From CAZLYF01 sp964586835 (GTDB lineage Bacteria; Bacillota; Clostridia; Christensenellales; Aristaeellaceae): a DNA stretch of 45,451 nt. Positions 17,815 through 25,175 of the stretch are shown here, one piece after another. Both the position numbers and the translations under genes were made by a program. A model generated the notes under the pieces. It worked only from the letters and a program-made list of their open reading frames with translations, was not told the origin of the DNA and did not search any database. The stretch spans positions 1 through 45,451 of the forward strand of contig CAZPIC010000016.1 of assembly GCA_964586835.1 (NCBI GenBank). The letters run 5' to 3'. Position 1 is the first letter of the stretch. Each line of letters opens with the position of its first letter.

Positions 17815-17843
17815 TTGCATTCTTTCCGTGTTCCCGCTATAAT
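17815..17843 (+). promoter_or_regulatory. Promoter of the pyrimidine operon
   Basis: -35 TTGCAT (17815-17820), a 17-base spacer and a perfect -10 TATAAT (17838-17843). The start of transcription would be near 17849-17850, only about 13-22 bases before the pyrC start codon. The leader is therefore too short for a PyrR-type attenuator. Confidence 0.82.
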
Positions 17844-17871
17844 AGGGGGCGACCTGGAGGGGGTGAGGGGC

Positions 17872-19155
17872 TTGCTTCTGAAAGATGCCGCTGTGTATCG
17901 TGAAGGGGCCTTTTTTTATGCCGATATCCGGGTAGAGCGAGGACGGATCACAGCCCTTGCGCCGGGGCTTTCCCCCCGGCCGGAGGAGCAGGTGTTTCCT
18001 CTGGACGGGGCGGCCGTACTGCCGGGTTTCATCGATGTCCATGTACATCTGAGGGAACCCGGTTTTTCATATAAGGAAACGATCCGTACAGGGACTCAGG
18101 CTGCTGCCCGGGGCGGTTATACAGCGGTCTGCTCCATGCCCAACCTGAACCCCCCTCCGGACAGCCTGCCCTCCCTGATGGAGCAGCTGAACCTGATCCG
18201 CAGGGATGCCCGGGTGACGGTATACCCCATCGGCTGCATCACCCGAGGGCAGAGGGGAGAGGGAGAGCTGTCGGACATGGCACCCATGGCGCCGTTTGTG
18301 AAGGGCTATTCGGATGATGGGCGCGGGGTGAAAGATGAGGAGCTGATGCGACGGGCGATGGTCATGGCCCGCAGCCTCGACCGCCCCATCATCGCCCATT
18401 GTGAGGACCTTTCCATCATCGAGCCCGGAGGCTGCGCCCATCCGAGCGCTTTCGCGCGCCTGCACCGCCTGCCGTTGATTGACCCGCGCAGCGAGTCTGA
18501 GCAGCTGCGCCGGGATCTTGATCTGGTCAGAGAAACAGGGTGTCGATACCATGCCTGCCACCTTTCCTGCCGGGAGAGTGTGGAATGGGTACGCCAGGCC
18601 AGGGCAGAGGGATTACCCGTCAGCTGTGAGACCGCCCCTCATTATCTGCTGCTGAACTGTGAACAGCTGGAAAACCACGGCCGTTTCCGGATGAACCCGC
18701 CCATCCGGGAAGAGGCGGACAGGCAAGCGCTTGTAGCCGGGCTTGCCGACGGGACGGTGGGCATCCTTGCCACCGATCACGCCCCGCACAGCGCGATGGA
18801 GAAGGACACGGACTTCGCAGCGGCGCTGATGGGGGTGGTGGGACTGGACTTCGCGTTTCCCCTCCTCTTCCGGCACCTGGTGGAGGAGGGAGAGCTTAGC
18901 CTGGAAGCCCTGCTGGACCGGATGGCTTATGCTCCTGCCCGCTTTTTGCAGCTGGAATGGGGGATCAAGGAGGGCCTGGACGCCAATCTGACGGCTTGGG
19001 ACCTGAGGACAGAGGGGCGGGTCGAGCCGTCGAGCTTTCTCTCCAAGGGGCGCGCGACGCCTTTTGAGGGCTGGGCGACGCGGGGACGCTGCCTGTTGAC
19101 GGTGTCGGAAGGAAGCGTCGCCTACGACGCACGGGAGGATGAGCATGCCTGCTGA
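17872..19155 (+). CDS. pyrC: Dihydroorotase
   Basis: Zinc amidohydrolase closing N-carbamoyl-aspartate to dihydroorotate, the third step of pyrimidine synthesis; about 427 residues, the usual length of the Bacillus-type enzyme. Metal-site motifs are DVHVHLREPG near residue 45 and ATDHAPH near residue 300; the substrate loop is AVCSMPNLNPPPD. The start must lie after the promoter, so the longer in-frame reading from 17815 is excluded. TTG 17872 follows GGAGG by 12 bases, while GTG 17863 lies only a few bases from the same site; either is possible. It is the first gene of a seven-gene operon, and its last bases overlap pyrK. Confidence 0.92.
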   Translation: MLLKDAAVYREGAFFYADIRVERGRITALAPGLSPRPEEQVFPLDGAAVLPGFIDVHVHLREPGFSYKETIRTGTQAAARGGYTAVCSMPNLNPPPDSLPSLMEQLNLIRRDARVTVYPIGCITRGQRGEGELSDMAPMAPFVKGYSDDGRGVKDEELMRRAMVMARSLDRPIIAHCEDLSIIEPGGCAHPSAFARLHRLPLIDPRSESEQLRRDLDLVRETGCRYHACHLSCRESVEWVRQARAEGLPVSCETAPHYLLLNCEQLENHGRFRMNPPIREEADRQALVAGLADGTVGILATDHAPHSAMEKDTDFAAALMGVVGLDFAFPLLFRHLVEEGELSLEALLDRMAYAPARFLQLEWGIKEGLDANLTAWDLRTEGRVEPSSFLSKGRATPFEGWATRGRCLLTVSEGSVAYDAREDEHAC

Positions 19156-19882
19156 ACAGCTGGCCAGGGAACTGTCTGCGGAGGTCGTGAGCCTGGGGGA
19201 AATCGCGCCCGGGGTATACCGGCTCCGGCTGAGGGGAGGGTTTCCCGCACACCGGCCGGGCCAGTTTCTAAACCTGAGCGTCCCCGGCTTCTACCTGCGC
19301 CGTCCCCTGTCTGTCTGCGATCAGAGAGGCGATACGGTCACCCTGGTCTTTAAGGCGGTGGGGGAGGGGACGCGCGTCCTTTCCATGCTACGCCCGGGAG
19401 ATCGGGTGTCCCTGTTGTGCGGGCTGGGCAACGGCTTTGACCTGTCGGACCCTGGGCAGCTGCCTTTGGTGGTCGGCGGGGGCCTTGGGATCCCGCCGCT
19501 TTACTTCCTGTGTCGGGAACTGCTGGATATGGGCCTGATCCCTGCAGTGGTTCTGGGCTTCAACAGCCAGGAAGAGATCTTCCTGGACGAGGATTTCAGG
19601 GCCCTGGGCCTGAACCCTATGTTGTGCACTGCGGATGGCTCTTTCGGGCGCAGTGGCCTGGTGACCGGGCACCTGCCCGGGAGTTTCGACCGGGTTTATG
19701 CCTGCGGTCCCATCCCGATGATGCGCGCACTGGCAGACAGGGTCCGTGTGCCCTACCAGTTCTCATATGAGGAGCGTATGGCTTGTGGGTTCGGCGCCTG
19801 TATGGGCTGTGTCATCCCTACAAAACAGGGACCGATGCGCGTATGCCATGATGGCCCCGTGTTTAATCAGGAGGTCGTCTGA
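19145..19882 (+). CDS. pyrK: Dihydroorotate dehydrogenase B, electron transfer subunit
   Basis: Iron-sulfur flavoprotein that passes electrons from PyrD to NAD+, 245 residues. It has the FAD-binding RRPLSVCDQ (near residue 57), the NAD-binding GGGLGIPPLYFL, and the C-terminal [2Fe-2S] cluster cysteines in ACGFGACMGCVIP...VCHDGPVF. ATG 19145 is chosen because GGGAGG lies 6 bases upstream; ATG 19139 touches that site. It overlaps the pyrC end by 11 bases and shares TGATG with pyrD. Together with PyrD it makes a class 1B enzyme, typical of Gram-positive bacteria. Confidence 0.94.
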   Translation: MPAEQLARELSAEVVSLGEIAPGVYRLRLRGGFPAHRPGQFLNLSVPGFYLRRPLSVCDQRGDTVTLVFKAVGEGTRVLSMLRPGDRVSLLCGLGNGFDLSDPGQLPLVVGGGLGIPPLYFLCRELLDMGLIPAVVLGFNSQEEIFLDEDFRALGLNPMLCTADGSFGRSGLVTGHLPGSFDRVYACGPIPMMRALADRVRVPYQFSYEERMACGFGACMGCVIPTKQGPMRVCHDGPVFNQEVV

Positions 19883-20802
19883 TGGCAGATCTGTCGGTGA
19901 CTCTTTCCGGACTGGACCTGCGTAACCCGGTCATTCCCGCTTCTGGCTGCTTTGGTTACGGGCGGGAGTTTGCCGCCTTGTACGACCTGAATATCCTGGG
20001 ATCAATCTGCGTCAAGGGAACCACCCTGCATCCCCGGGACGGGAACCTTAATCCGCGCCTCGCCGAAACCCCTTGCGGCATGCTCAACGCCATCGGGCTT
20101 CAAAATCCCGGCATCGACCGCGTGATCGATACGGAACTGCCCCGCCTTGCCTTAAGCTTTCACAGCCCCATCATCCTGAACATCTCCGGATTTTCGGCAG
20201 AGGAATATGCCCTGTGCTGCGAAAAGGCCAGCCAGGCCCCGCAGGTAGGGCTGGTGGAACTGAACATCTCCTGCCCCAATGTGAAAGGCGGGGGCCTGGC
20301 CTTCGGGACGGATCCCAGGAGCGCGGCCGCAGTCACGGCCGCGGCTAGAAAAGCCTTGCCGGGGAAGCCCCTGTACGTGAAGCTGAGCCCCAATGTGACT
20401 GATATCGTGGGAATGGCCCTGGCCTGCCGCGACGCGGGCGCCGACGGGCTCAGCCTGATCAACACGCTGACAGGGATGCGCCTGGATCTGAAGACGCGCA
20501 GACCCCTTCTGGCCAACGGGGTGGGCGGCTTGTCTGGCCCTGCCGTGCTGCCCGTCGCCCTGCGGATGGTGTACGAGGTGTATCGGGCGACCCGGATGCC
20601 CCTGATGGGCATGGGCGGGGTGAGCAGTGCGCGGGATGTGGTCGAGATGATGCTTGCCGGAGCGACAGCCGTCCAGATTGGCAGCGAAAACCTGCGCGAC
20701 CCCCTCGCCTGCCCGCGGATTATCGAAGATCTGCCGCGGGTGATGGAAAGCTTAGGCATTGACAGGCTCAGCGACATTACAGGAGGTGCCCATGCGAACT
20801 AA
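19882..20802 (+). CDS. pyrD: Dihydroorotate dehydrogenase B, catalytic subunit
   Basis: FMN enzyme oxidising dihydroorotate to orotate, 306 residues, class 1B. The catalytic-base cysteine lies in NISCPNVKGGG near residue 130, as expected of class 1 enzymes, which use Cys where class 2 uses Ser. FMN contacts include KLSPNVTD and the C-terminal GMGGVSSARD and AVQIGSENL. The start overlaps the pyrK stop by one base with GGAGG ahead. The 3' end overlaps the pyrF start by 11 bases. Confidence 0.95.
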   Translation: MADLSVTLSGLDLRNPVIPASGCFGYGREFAALYDLNILGSICVKGTTLHPRDGNLNPRLAETPCGMLNAIGLQNPGIDRVIDTELPRLALSFHSPIILNISGFSAEEYALCCEKASQAPQVGLVELNISCPNVKGGGLAFGTDPRSAAAVTAAARKALPGKPLYVKLSPNVTDIVGMALACRDAGADGLSLINTLTGMRLDLKTRRPLLANGVGGLSGPAVLPVALRMVYEVYRATRMPLMGMGGVSSARDVVEMMLAGATAVQIGSENLRDPLACPRIIEDLPRVMESLGIDRLSDITGGAHAN

Positions 20803-21523
20803 GAACCTCATCATCGCCCTGGACTTTCCAGACGCCGGCGCGGCGCTTGACTTCCTGAATCTCTTTGGCGACAGGCGCCCCTATGTGAAAGTGGGGATGG
20901 AGCTGTACTACGCGGAGGGTCCCGCCCTGGTGCGCGCGCTGAAGGAGCGCGGTCATCCGGTGTTTCTGGACCTGAAGCTGCATGACATCCCCCATACCGT
21001 ACGCGCTGCGATGGCAGTGCTGGGCAGTCTGGGGGTCGACATGTGTAACTTGCACGCAGCGGGGGGCAAGGACATGATGTCCACGGCGCTGGAAGGCTTC
21101 GAAAAAGCCCAGGGGAAGGGGGAAATAAGCGCGCTGGAGCGGCCCCTTCTGCTGGCCGTAACCCAACTGACCTCAATGGATGAGGAACGTATGCGCCGGG
21201 AACTGCTGATCCCCCACCCCATGGAGGAGACGGTGCTGCACTACGCGCGCAACGCTTTTGACGCCGGGCTCGATGGCGTGGTCTGCTCACCCCTGGAAGC
21301 CCGGGCGATCAAGGAGGGGCTGGGCTCAGGCTTCCTGACCTGTACCCCCGGGATCCGCCCCGCAGGTGCGGACGTGGGTGACCAGCGGCGTGTGACCACG
21401 CCTGCCATGGCGCGCGCCTTTTCGGACGCCATCGTGGTGGGACGCCCCATCACGCGGGCGGCGGACCCTGTGATGGTATACGAGCAATGCGTAAGGGAAT
21501 TTCTGGGCGAGGGTTTGCCATAG
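20792..21523 (+). CDS. pyrF: Orotidine 5'-phosphate decarboxylase
   Basis: Decarboxylates OMP to UMP, the last step of the pathway; 243 residues, the short bacterial (type 1) form. The catalytic charged network is visible as LDLKLHDIP near residues 57-65, with the N-terminal IALDFPDAG and the C-terminal phosphate loop VVGRPITRAADP. ATG 20792 is supported by AGGAGG 5 bases upstream; a longer in-frame TTG reading starts inside pyrD without a ribosome binding site. Confidence 0.94.
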   Translation: MRTKNLIIALDFPDAGAALDFLNLFGDRRPYVKVGMELYYAEGPALVRALKERGHPVFLDLKLHDIPHTVRAAMAVLGSLGVDMCNLHAAGGKDMMSTALEGFEKAQGKGEISALERPLLLAVTQLTSMDEERMRRELLIPHPMEETVLHYARNAFDAGLDGVVCSPLEARAIKEGLGSGFLTCTPGIRPAGADVGDQRRVTTPAMARAFSDAIVVGRPITRAADPVMVYEQCVREFLGEGLP

Positions 21524-21576
21524 TCCAGGCGGATGCTTCTGGCAGGCCCCGGACCTACGATAAGAGGGAGAACAGA

Positions 21577-22263
21577 ATGAACGACCTGAAACGCCGTATC
21601 GCAGCCGACCTGCTGGAGATACAGGCTGTCTTTCTACGGCCCGACCAACCCTTCACCTGGGTCAGCGGGATCAGGAGCCCCATCTATACGGACAACCGCC
21701 TGACCCTGAGCGAGCCGGGCGTGCGCATGCGCATTGAGGAAGGTCTGTCCGCGATGATCCGCGACAGGTACGCAGCCTGCGAGGCGGTGATGGGCACAGC
21801 GACCGCTGGGATCGCTCATGCGGCGATTGTGGCGCACCTGCTTGAACTTCCCATGGGTTACGTGCGCTCTGGATCAAAGGACCATGGCCGCCAGAATCAG
21901 ATAGAGGGCAGGCTGCATCCCGGGCAGAAGGTCGTCCTGATCGAGGATCTGATCTCGACAGGTGGAAGCGTGCTGGCAGCCGCGGAAACGCTTCGGGGGG
22001 CAGGCGCTGAGGTCCTGGGGGTACTGGCCATCTTTAACTATGGGATGAGAAAGGCTGTTGAAGGGTTTGCCCGTGCAGGGCTGGAGCTCCATACGCTGAC
22101 AGACCTGGACGTTCTGGTGGACATCGCTGTCGACCGGGGCGACATCCGCCCGGAGGACAGGCCCCGGCTGCTCGCGTTTCGGGATAACCCGCAGGACGAG
22201 GGCTGGATGAGCGCGCAGGCCCTGCGCACACCGCAGGAAAAAGGGGGAAGAGCGATAGGATGA
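21577..22263 (+). CDS. pyrE: Orotate phosphoribosyltransferase
   Basis: Joins orotate to PRPP to form OMP; 228 residues. The PRPP-binding motif is VVLIEDLISTGGS near residue 125, and the substrate region is FTWVSGIRSPIYTDNR near residue 25. ATG 21577 is used because AGAGGGAG precedes it; the in-frame ATG at 21487 lies inside pyrF. About 50 bases separate it from pyrF, the largest gap in the operon. The stop overlaps the pyrB start (ATGA). Confidence 0.94.
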   Translation: MNDLKRRIAADLLEIQAVFLRPDQPFTWVSGIRSPIYTDNRLTLSEPGVRMRIEEGLSAMIRDRYAACEAVMGTATAGIAHAAIVAHLLELPMGYVRSGSKDHGRQNQIEGRLHPGQKVVLIEDLISTGGSVLAAAETLRGAGAEVLGVLAIFNYGMRKAVEGFARAGLELHTLTDLDVLVDIAVDRGDIRPEDRPRLLAFRDNPQDEGWMSAQALRTPQEKGGRAIG

Positions 22264-23201
22264 GGCATCTGATCGATATCACTGACCTGAGCCAGGCGGA
22301 GATCAGCGAGCTGCTGAACCTGGCTGACCGGATCCAGGCGCACCCTTCCGCGTATGCCCAGGCGATGCGGGGGCGCATCCTGGCTACCCTGTTCTTTGAG
22401 CCCTCTACCCGCACGCGGCTGAGCTTCGAGTCGGCCATGCTGGGCCTGGGCGGGAATGTCCTGGGCTTTGAGGCAGCGGACACCTCGTCGGCCGCCAAGG
22501 GCGAAAGCGTATCAGATACCGTACGCACCGTGGGGTGCTATGCGGATATCATCGCCATGCGCCATCCCAAAGAGGGCGCCCCGGTCGCCGCGATCCGGCG
22601 CACCCAGGCGCCGGTGATCAACGCGGGGGACGGCGGACACAACCATCCCACGCAAACGCTGACGGACCTTCTGACCATCCGCAGGGAAAAGGGCCGGCTG
22701 GAGGGGCTGCGCATCGGGTTGTGCGGTGACCTGCAGTTCGGCCGCACCGTGCACTCCCTGATCACGGCGATGTGCCGTTATCCGGGCAACAGCTTTGTCC
22801 TGATCTCTCCGCCGGAACTGACGCTGCCCGATTACCTTCTGGAACTGATCAAATCCACGGGACATCCCCTCCAGGAGGTGACCCAGCTGGAAGAAGTGAT
22901 CAGCACGCTGGACATCCTGTACATGACCCGGGTGCAGAAGGAGCGCTTCTTCAACGAGGCGGACTATATCCGCCTGAAGGATTCCTATATCCTGGACCAG
23001 GCGAAGATGGCGATGGCAGGCAAGGATCTGACGGTCATGCACCCCCTGCCCCGGGTTAACGAGATCTCTGTCAAGGTGGACGACGATCCGCGCGCCGCCT
23101 ATTTCAAGCAGGTGCAAAACGGCCGCTTTGTCCGCATGGCGCTGATCATGAAGCTGCTGGACGGGCAAGACAGCGTGCCACAGGAAGCGCAAGGCGCTTA
23201 G
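22260..23201 (+). CDS. pyrB: Aspartate carbamoyltransferase, catalytic chain
   Basis: Condenses carbamoyl phosphate and aspartate; 313 residues. Carbamoyl-phosphate motif EPSTRTRLSFESAM is near residue 50, the HNHPTQTLTDLLT motif near 125, and the HPLPRVNEI aspartate loop near 260. It overlaps pyrE by four bases, and the regulatory chain pyrI follows after ten bases, so the enzyme should form the dodecameric, allosterically regulated type. Carbamoyl-phosphate synthetase genes are not in the window. Confidence 0.96.
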   Translation: MRHLIDITDLSQAEISELLNLADRIQAHPSAYAQAMRGRILATLFFEPSTRTRLSFESAMLGLGGNVLGFEAADTSSAAKGESVSDTVRTVGCYADIIAMRHPKEGAPVAAIRRTQAPVINAGDGGHNHPTQTLTDLLTIRREKGRLEGLRIGLCGDLQFGRTVHSLITAMCRYPGNSFVLISPPELTLPDYLLELIKSTGHPLQEVTQLEEVISTLDILYMTRVQKERFFNEADYIRLKDSYILDQAKMAMAGKDLTVMHPLPRVNEISVKVDDDPRAAYFKQVQNGRFVRMALIMKLLDGQDSVPQEAQGA

Positions 23202-23211
23202 GAGGACAGCC

Positions 23212-23631
23212 ATGAACGTAGACAGCATTCATCGTGGCATTGTGCTGGATCACATCAAGGCGGGCAAAGCCATGGCGATTTACAAGGCTCTGCAGCTGGA
23301 CAAGCTGGACTGCTCTGTCGCCATCATCAAGAATGTGAAGTCTCAGAAAATGGGCAAGAAAGACATCATCAAGGTGGACGACCGGATTGACTTGGACACC
23401 TCAATCCTGGGCTATATAGATCCGACCATCACCATCAACATCATCGAGGACGGAAGGATCGCTGAGAAGAGGGTCATCCAGCTCCCCGATACCATCGTCA
23501 ATGTGATCTTCTGCAAAAATCCGCGATGCATCACTTCCGCAGAACAGGAGATCGATCACGTCTTCAAATTGACCGACCCCAGGACCGGGACCTATCGCTG
23601 CCTGTACTGCGAGCACGGACAGAGCGCCTGA
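23212..23631 (+). CDS. pyrI: Aspartate carbamoyltransferase, regulatory chain
   Basis: Zinc-containing regulatory subunit that binds nucleotide effectors (CTP/ATP); 139 residues, slightly shorter than the E. coli chain. The C-terminal zinc site is seen as CKNPRC and CLYCEHG (Cx4C and Cx2C). The N-terminal allosteric domain opens with IHRGIVLDHIKAGKA. ATG 23212 follows AGGAGG. It closes the pyrimidine operon; no clear terminator follows before the purine promoter about 150 bases downstream. Confidence 0.95.
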   Translation: MNVDSIHRGIVLDHIKAGKAMAIYKALQLDKLDCSVAIIKNVKSQKMGKKDIIKVDDRIDLDTSILGYIDPTITINIIEDGRIAEKRVIQLPDTIVNVIFCKNPRCITSAEQEIDHVFKLTDPRTGTYRCLYCEHGQSA

Positions 23632-23733
23632 GCCCCTGTGCGATGGAGGACGAGAAACTGCAAGCGGGCGGGATAGCCGCGAATAGGCGAACCGATGGCT
23701 GCGATTGACTGCATGATGGGATGAATCAGGGCG

Positions 23734-23779
23734 AATAAACGAACGATATCGGCGCTGGAAGACAAAACGTTCGTATCTT
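23734..23779 (+). promoter_or_regulatory. PurBox pair (putative PurR operator) of the purine operon
   Basis: Two CGAACG-centred boxes face each other: aataaaCGAACGata at 23734-23748 and its inverted partner aaaaCGTTCGtatctt at 23764-23779, with centres 28 bases apart. They end four bases before the -35 box. This spacing, orientation and position match the tandem PurBoxes bound by the PRPP-sensing PurR of Bacillus-type Firmicutes (family knowledge). The purR gene is not in the window. Confidence 0.7.
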
Positions 23780-23782
23780 CCG

Positions 23783-23811
23783 TTGACAGGGGGCCTCTGT
23801 CGGATTATGAT
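23783..23811 (+). promoter_or_regulatory. Promoter of the purine operon
   Basis: -35 TTGACA (23783-23788), 17-base spacer, -10 TATGAT (23806-23811). Transcription would begin near 23818 and produce a leader of about 130 bases before purE. Confidence 0.82.
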
Positions 23812-23898
23812 GGATCCGCTCGGAGAAGGCCCCGGGCGGGCAGTGGAAGCCGTCGGCTGGTAGGCCGTGGAGGGCGCGATTGGAAGAAAAAGACGTCG

Positions 23899-23927
23899 GG
23901 CGGTTCGGTTTCCGGGCTGCCTTTTTT
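23899..23927 (+). terminator. Intrinsic terminator inside the purE leader (attenuator candidate)
   Basis: GGCGGTTCGG and CCGGGCTGCC form a 10-bp stem (three G-U pairs) with a 3-base loop, followed at once by six T. It lies between the purine promoter and purE, so reading into the operon must pass it. The pairing uses G-U on the plus strand only. About 80 bases of leader precede it (23818-23898), and these show no known purine, PRPP or ZTP riboswitch core that I recognise. Confidence 0.65.
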
Positions 23928-23947
23928 AATGCCAGGAGGAGAGAAGT

Positions 23948-24451
23948 TTGAAAAAAGTAGCTGTGATCATGGGCAGCGTGCGGGACTTGAAGGTGGCCAG
24001 CCAGGCTTCAGAGATGCTGAAAAGTTTTGGAATCCCCAGCGTGGTCAGGGTTTTCTCGGCCCATCGTACGCCGGAAGCGGTGCGGGCCTTTGCCGCGTCC
24101 GCCCGGGAAGAGGGCTTTGGTGCCATCATCGCCGTGGCAGGTCTGGCAGCCCACCTGGCAGGGGCTATTGCCGCTGTTACAACGCTGCCGGTCGTCGGCG
24201 TTCCGGTGGCTTCCGGGGATCTGGGAGGACTGGACGCCTTGCTGTCCACGGTGCAGATGCCTGCCGGCATTCCCGTGGCGACGGTGGCTGTGGGCGGGGC
24301 AAAGAACGCCGCGATCCTGTGCGCCCAGATTCTGGCGGTAGAGGATACGCGCCTGGCAGCGCTGCTGGCGCAGCAGCGGGAGAAGATGGCGCGGGAGGCA
24401 GCTGAGGCCGACCGGGTGGTTGCCCGCGAGGCTGAAGGAGGCTGTGTTTAA
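23948..24451 (+). CDS. purE: N5-carboxyaminoimidazole ribonucleotide mutase
   Basis: PurE forms CAIR, the carboxylated intermediate of purine synthesis; 167 residues, class I family. It carries the FSAHRTPE motif near residue 40, a glycine/alanine loop AVAGLAAHLAG, and LLSTVQMPAGIPVATVAVGGAKNAA. The family's N-terminal GSxSD phosphate loop reads GSVRD here, with Arg in place of the conserved Ser. No purK lies in the window, so the carboxylation step may use CO2 directly or purK may be elsewhere. TTG 23948 follows AGGAGGAG. It is the first gene of the purine operon. Confidence 0.93.
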   Translation: MKKVAVIMGSVRDLKVASQASEMLKSFGIPSVVRVFSAHRTPEAVRAFAASAREEGFGAIIAVAGLAAHLAGAIAAVTTLPVVGVPVASGDLGGLDALLSTVQMPAGIPVATVAVGGAKNAAILCAQILAVEDTRLAALLAQQREKMAREAAEADRVVAREAEGGCV

Positions 24452-24470
24452 GACAGCAACGGGAGGGAGC

Positions 24471-25175
24471 ATGGCAGAAGCGCGCTGCGTATACAGAGGG
24501 AAAACCAAGGATGTCTTTGCACTGAACAATGGAAACTATTTGCTGAAATTCAAAGACGACGTGACGGGCACAGACGGCGTATTCGATCCGGGGGCAAACG
24601 CCGTGGCCCTCTCCATCCCGGGCATGGGCCGGCAGAACCTGGCGGTGTCCGTGCATTTTTTTGATTTGCTTGCCGCGCACGGGATTCGCACCCACTACGT
24701 GTCCGCGGACCTTGAAAAAGGCACTATGGAGGTGCTGGCAGCCAGGCCCTTTGGACAGGGCGTGGAGGTGATCTGCCGCAGGCGCGCGGTTGGCAGCTTC
24801 TACCGCCGCTACGCTGCCTATGCCCGGGAGGGGCAGCCGCTTCCCGACTACGTGGAGATGACACTCAAGGACGACGAGAAGGACGACCCCCTCATCACCC
24901 GGGAGGCGCTGGCGGCGCTGCACATCATGGAGGAGGCGCAGTACGACGATATCGTCCTTCAGACGCGGCGTGTCACCCAGATCGTTGCGGAAGATCTGAA
25001 AGGCCGCGGGCTTGAGCTGGTGGACATCAAGCTGGAATTTGGCCATACAGCCTCCGGCGTGGCGCTGATGGACGAGATCTCCTCCGGCAATATGCGAGCC
25101 TGGGAGGACGGGCGGAATGTGGAGGCGCTGGACCTCACCGCACGCATCCTGGGCCGGGAGGCGGACCATGCCTGA
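24471..25175 (+). CDS. purC: SAICAR synthetase
   Basis: Phosphoribosylaminoimidazole-succinocarboxamide synthase, joining CAIR and aspartate with ATP; 234 residues. Family motifs are YRGKTKDVF near residue 7, VICRRRAVGSFYRR near 95, and the C-terminal LVDIKLEFG and LMDEISSGNMRAW. ATG 24471 is preferred because GGGAGGG precedes it; a longer in-frame reading starts within purE. The end overlaps purF by eight bases. Confidence 0.95.
   Translation: MAEARCVYRGKTKDVFALNNGNYLLKFKDDVTGTDGVFDPGANAVALSIPGMGRQNLAVSVHFFDLLAAHGIRTHYVSADLEKGTMEVLAARPFGQGVEVICRRRAVGSFYRRYAAYAREGQPLPDYVEMTLKDDEKDDPLITREALAALHIMEEAQYDDIVLQTRRVTQIVAEDLKGRGLELVDIKLEFGHTASGVALMDEISSGNMRAWEDGRNVEALDLTARILGREADHA

Noticed and set aside
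17815..17871. N-terminal extension of pyrC to 17815
   Set aside because: The extension contains the -35 and -10 boxes of the operon promoter, so it cannot be in the mRNA made from it.
23818..23898. Known purine, PRPP or ZTP riboswitch in the purE leader
   Set aside because: The conserved cores of these riboswitches could not be found by eye; only the terminator is supported.
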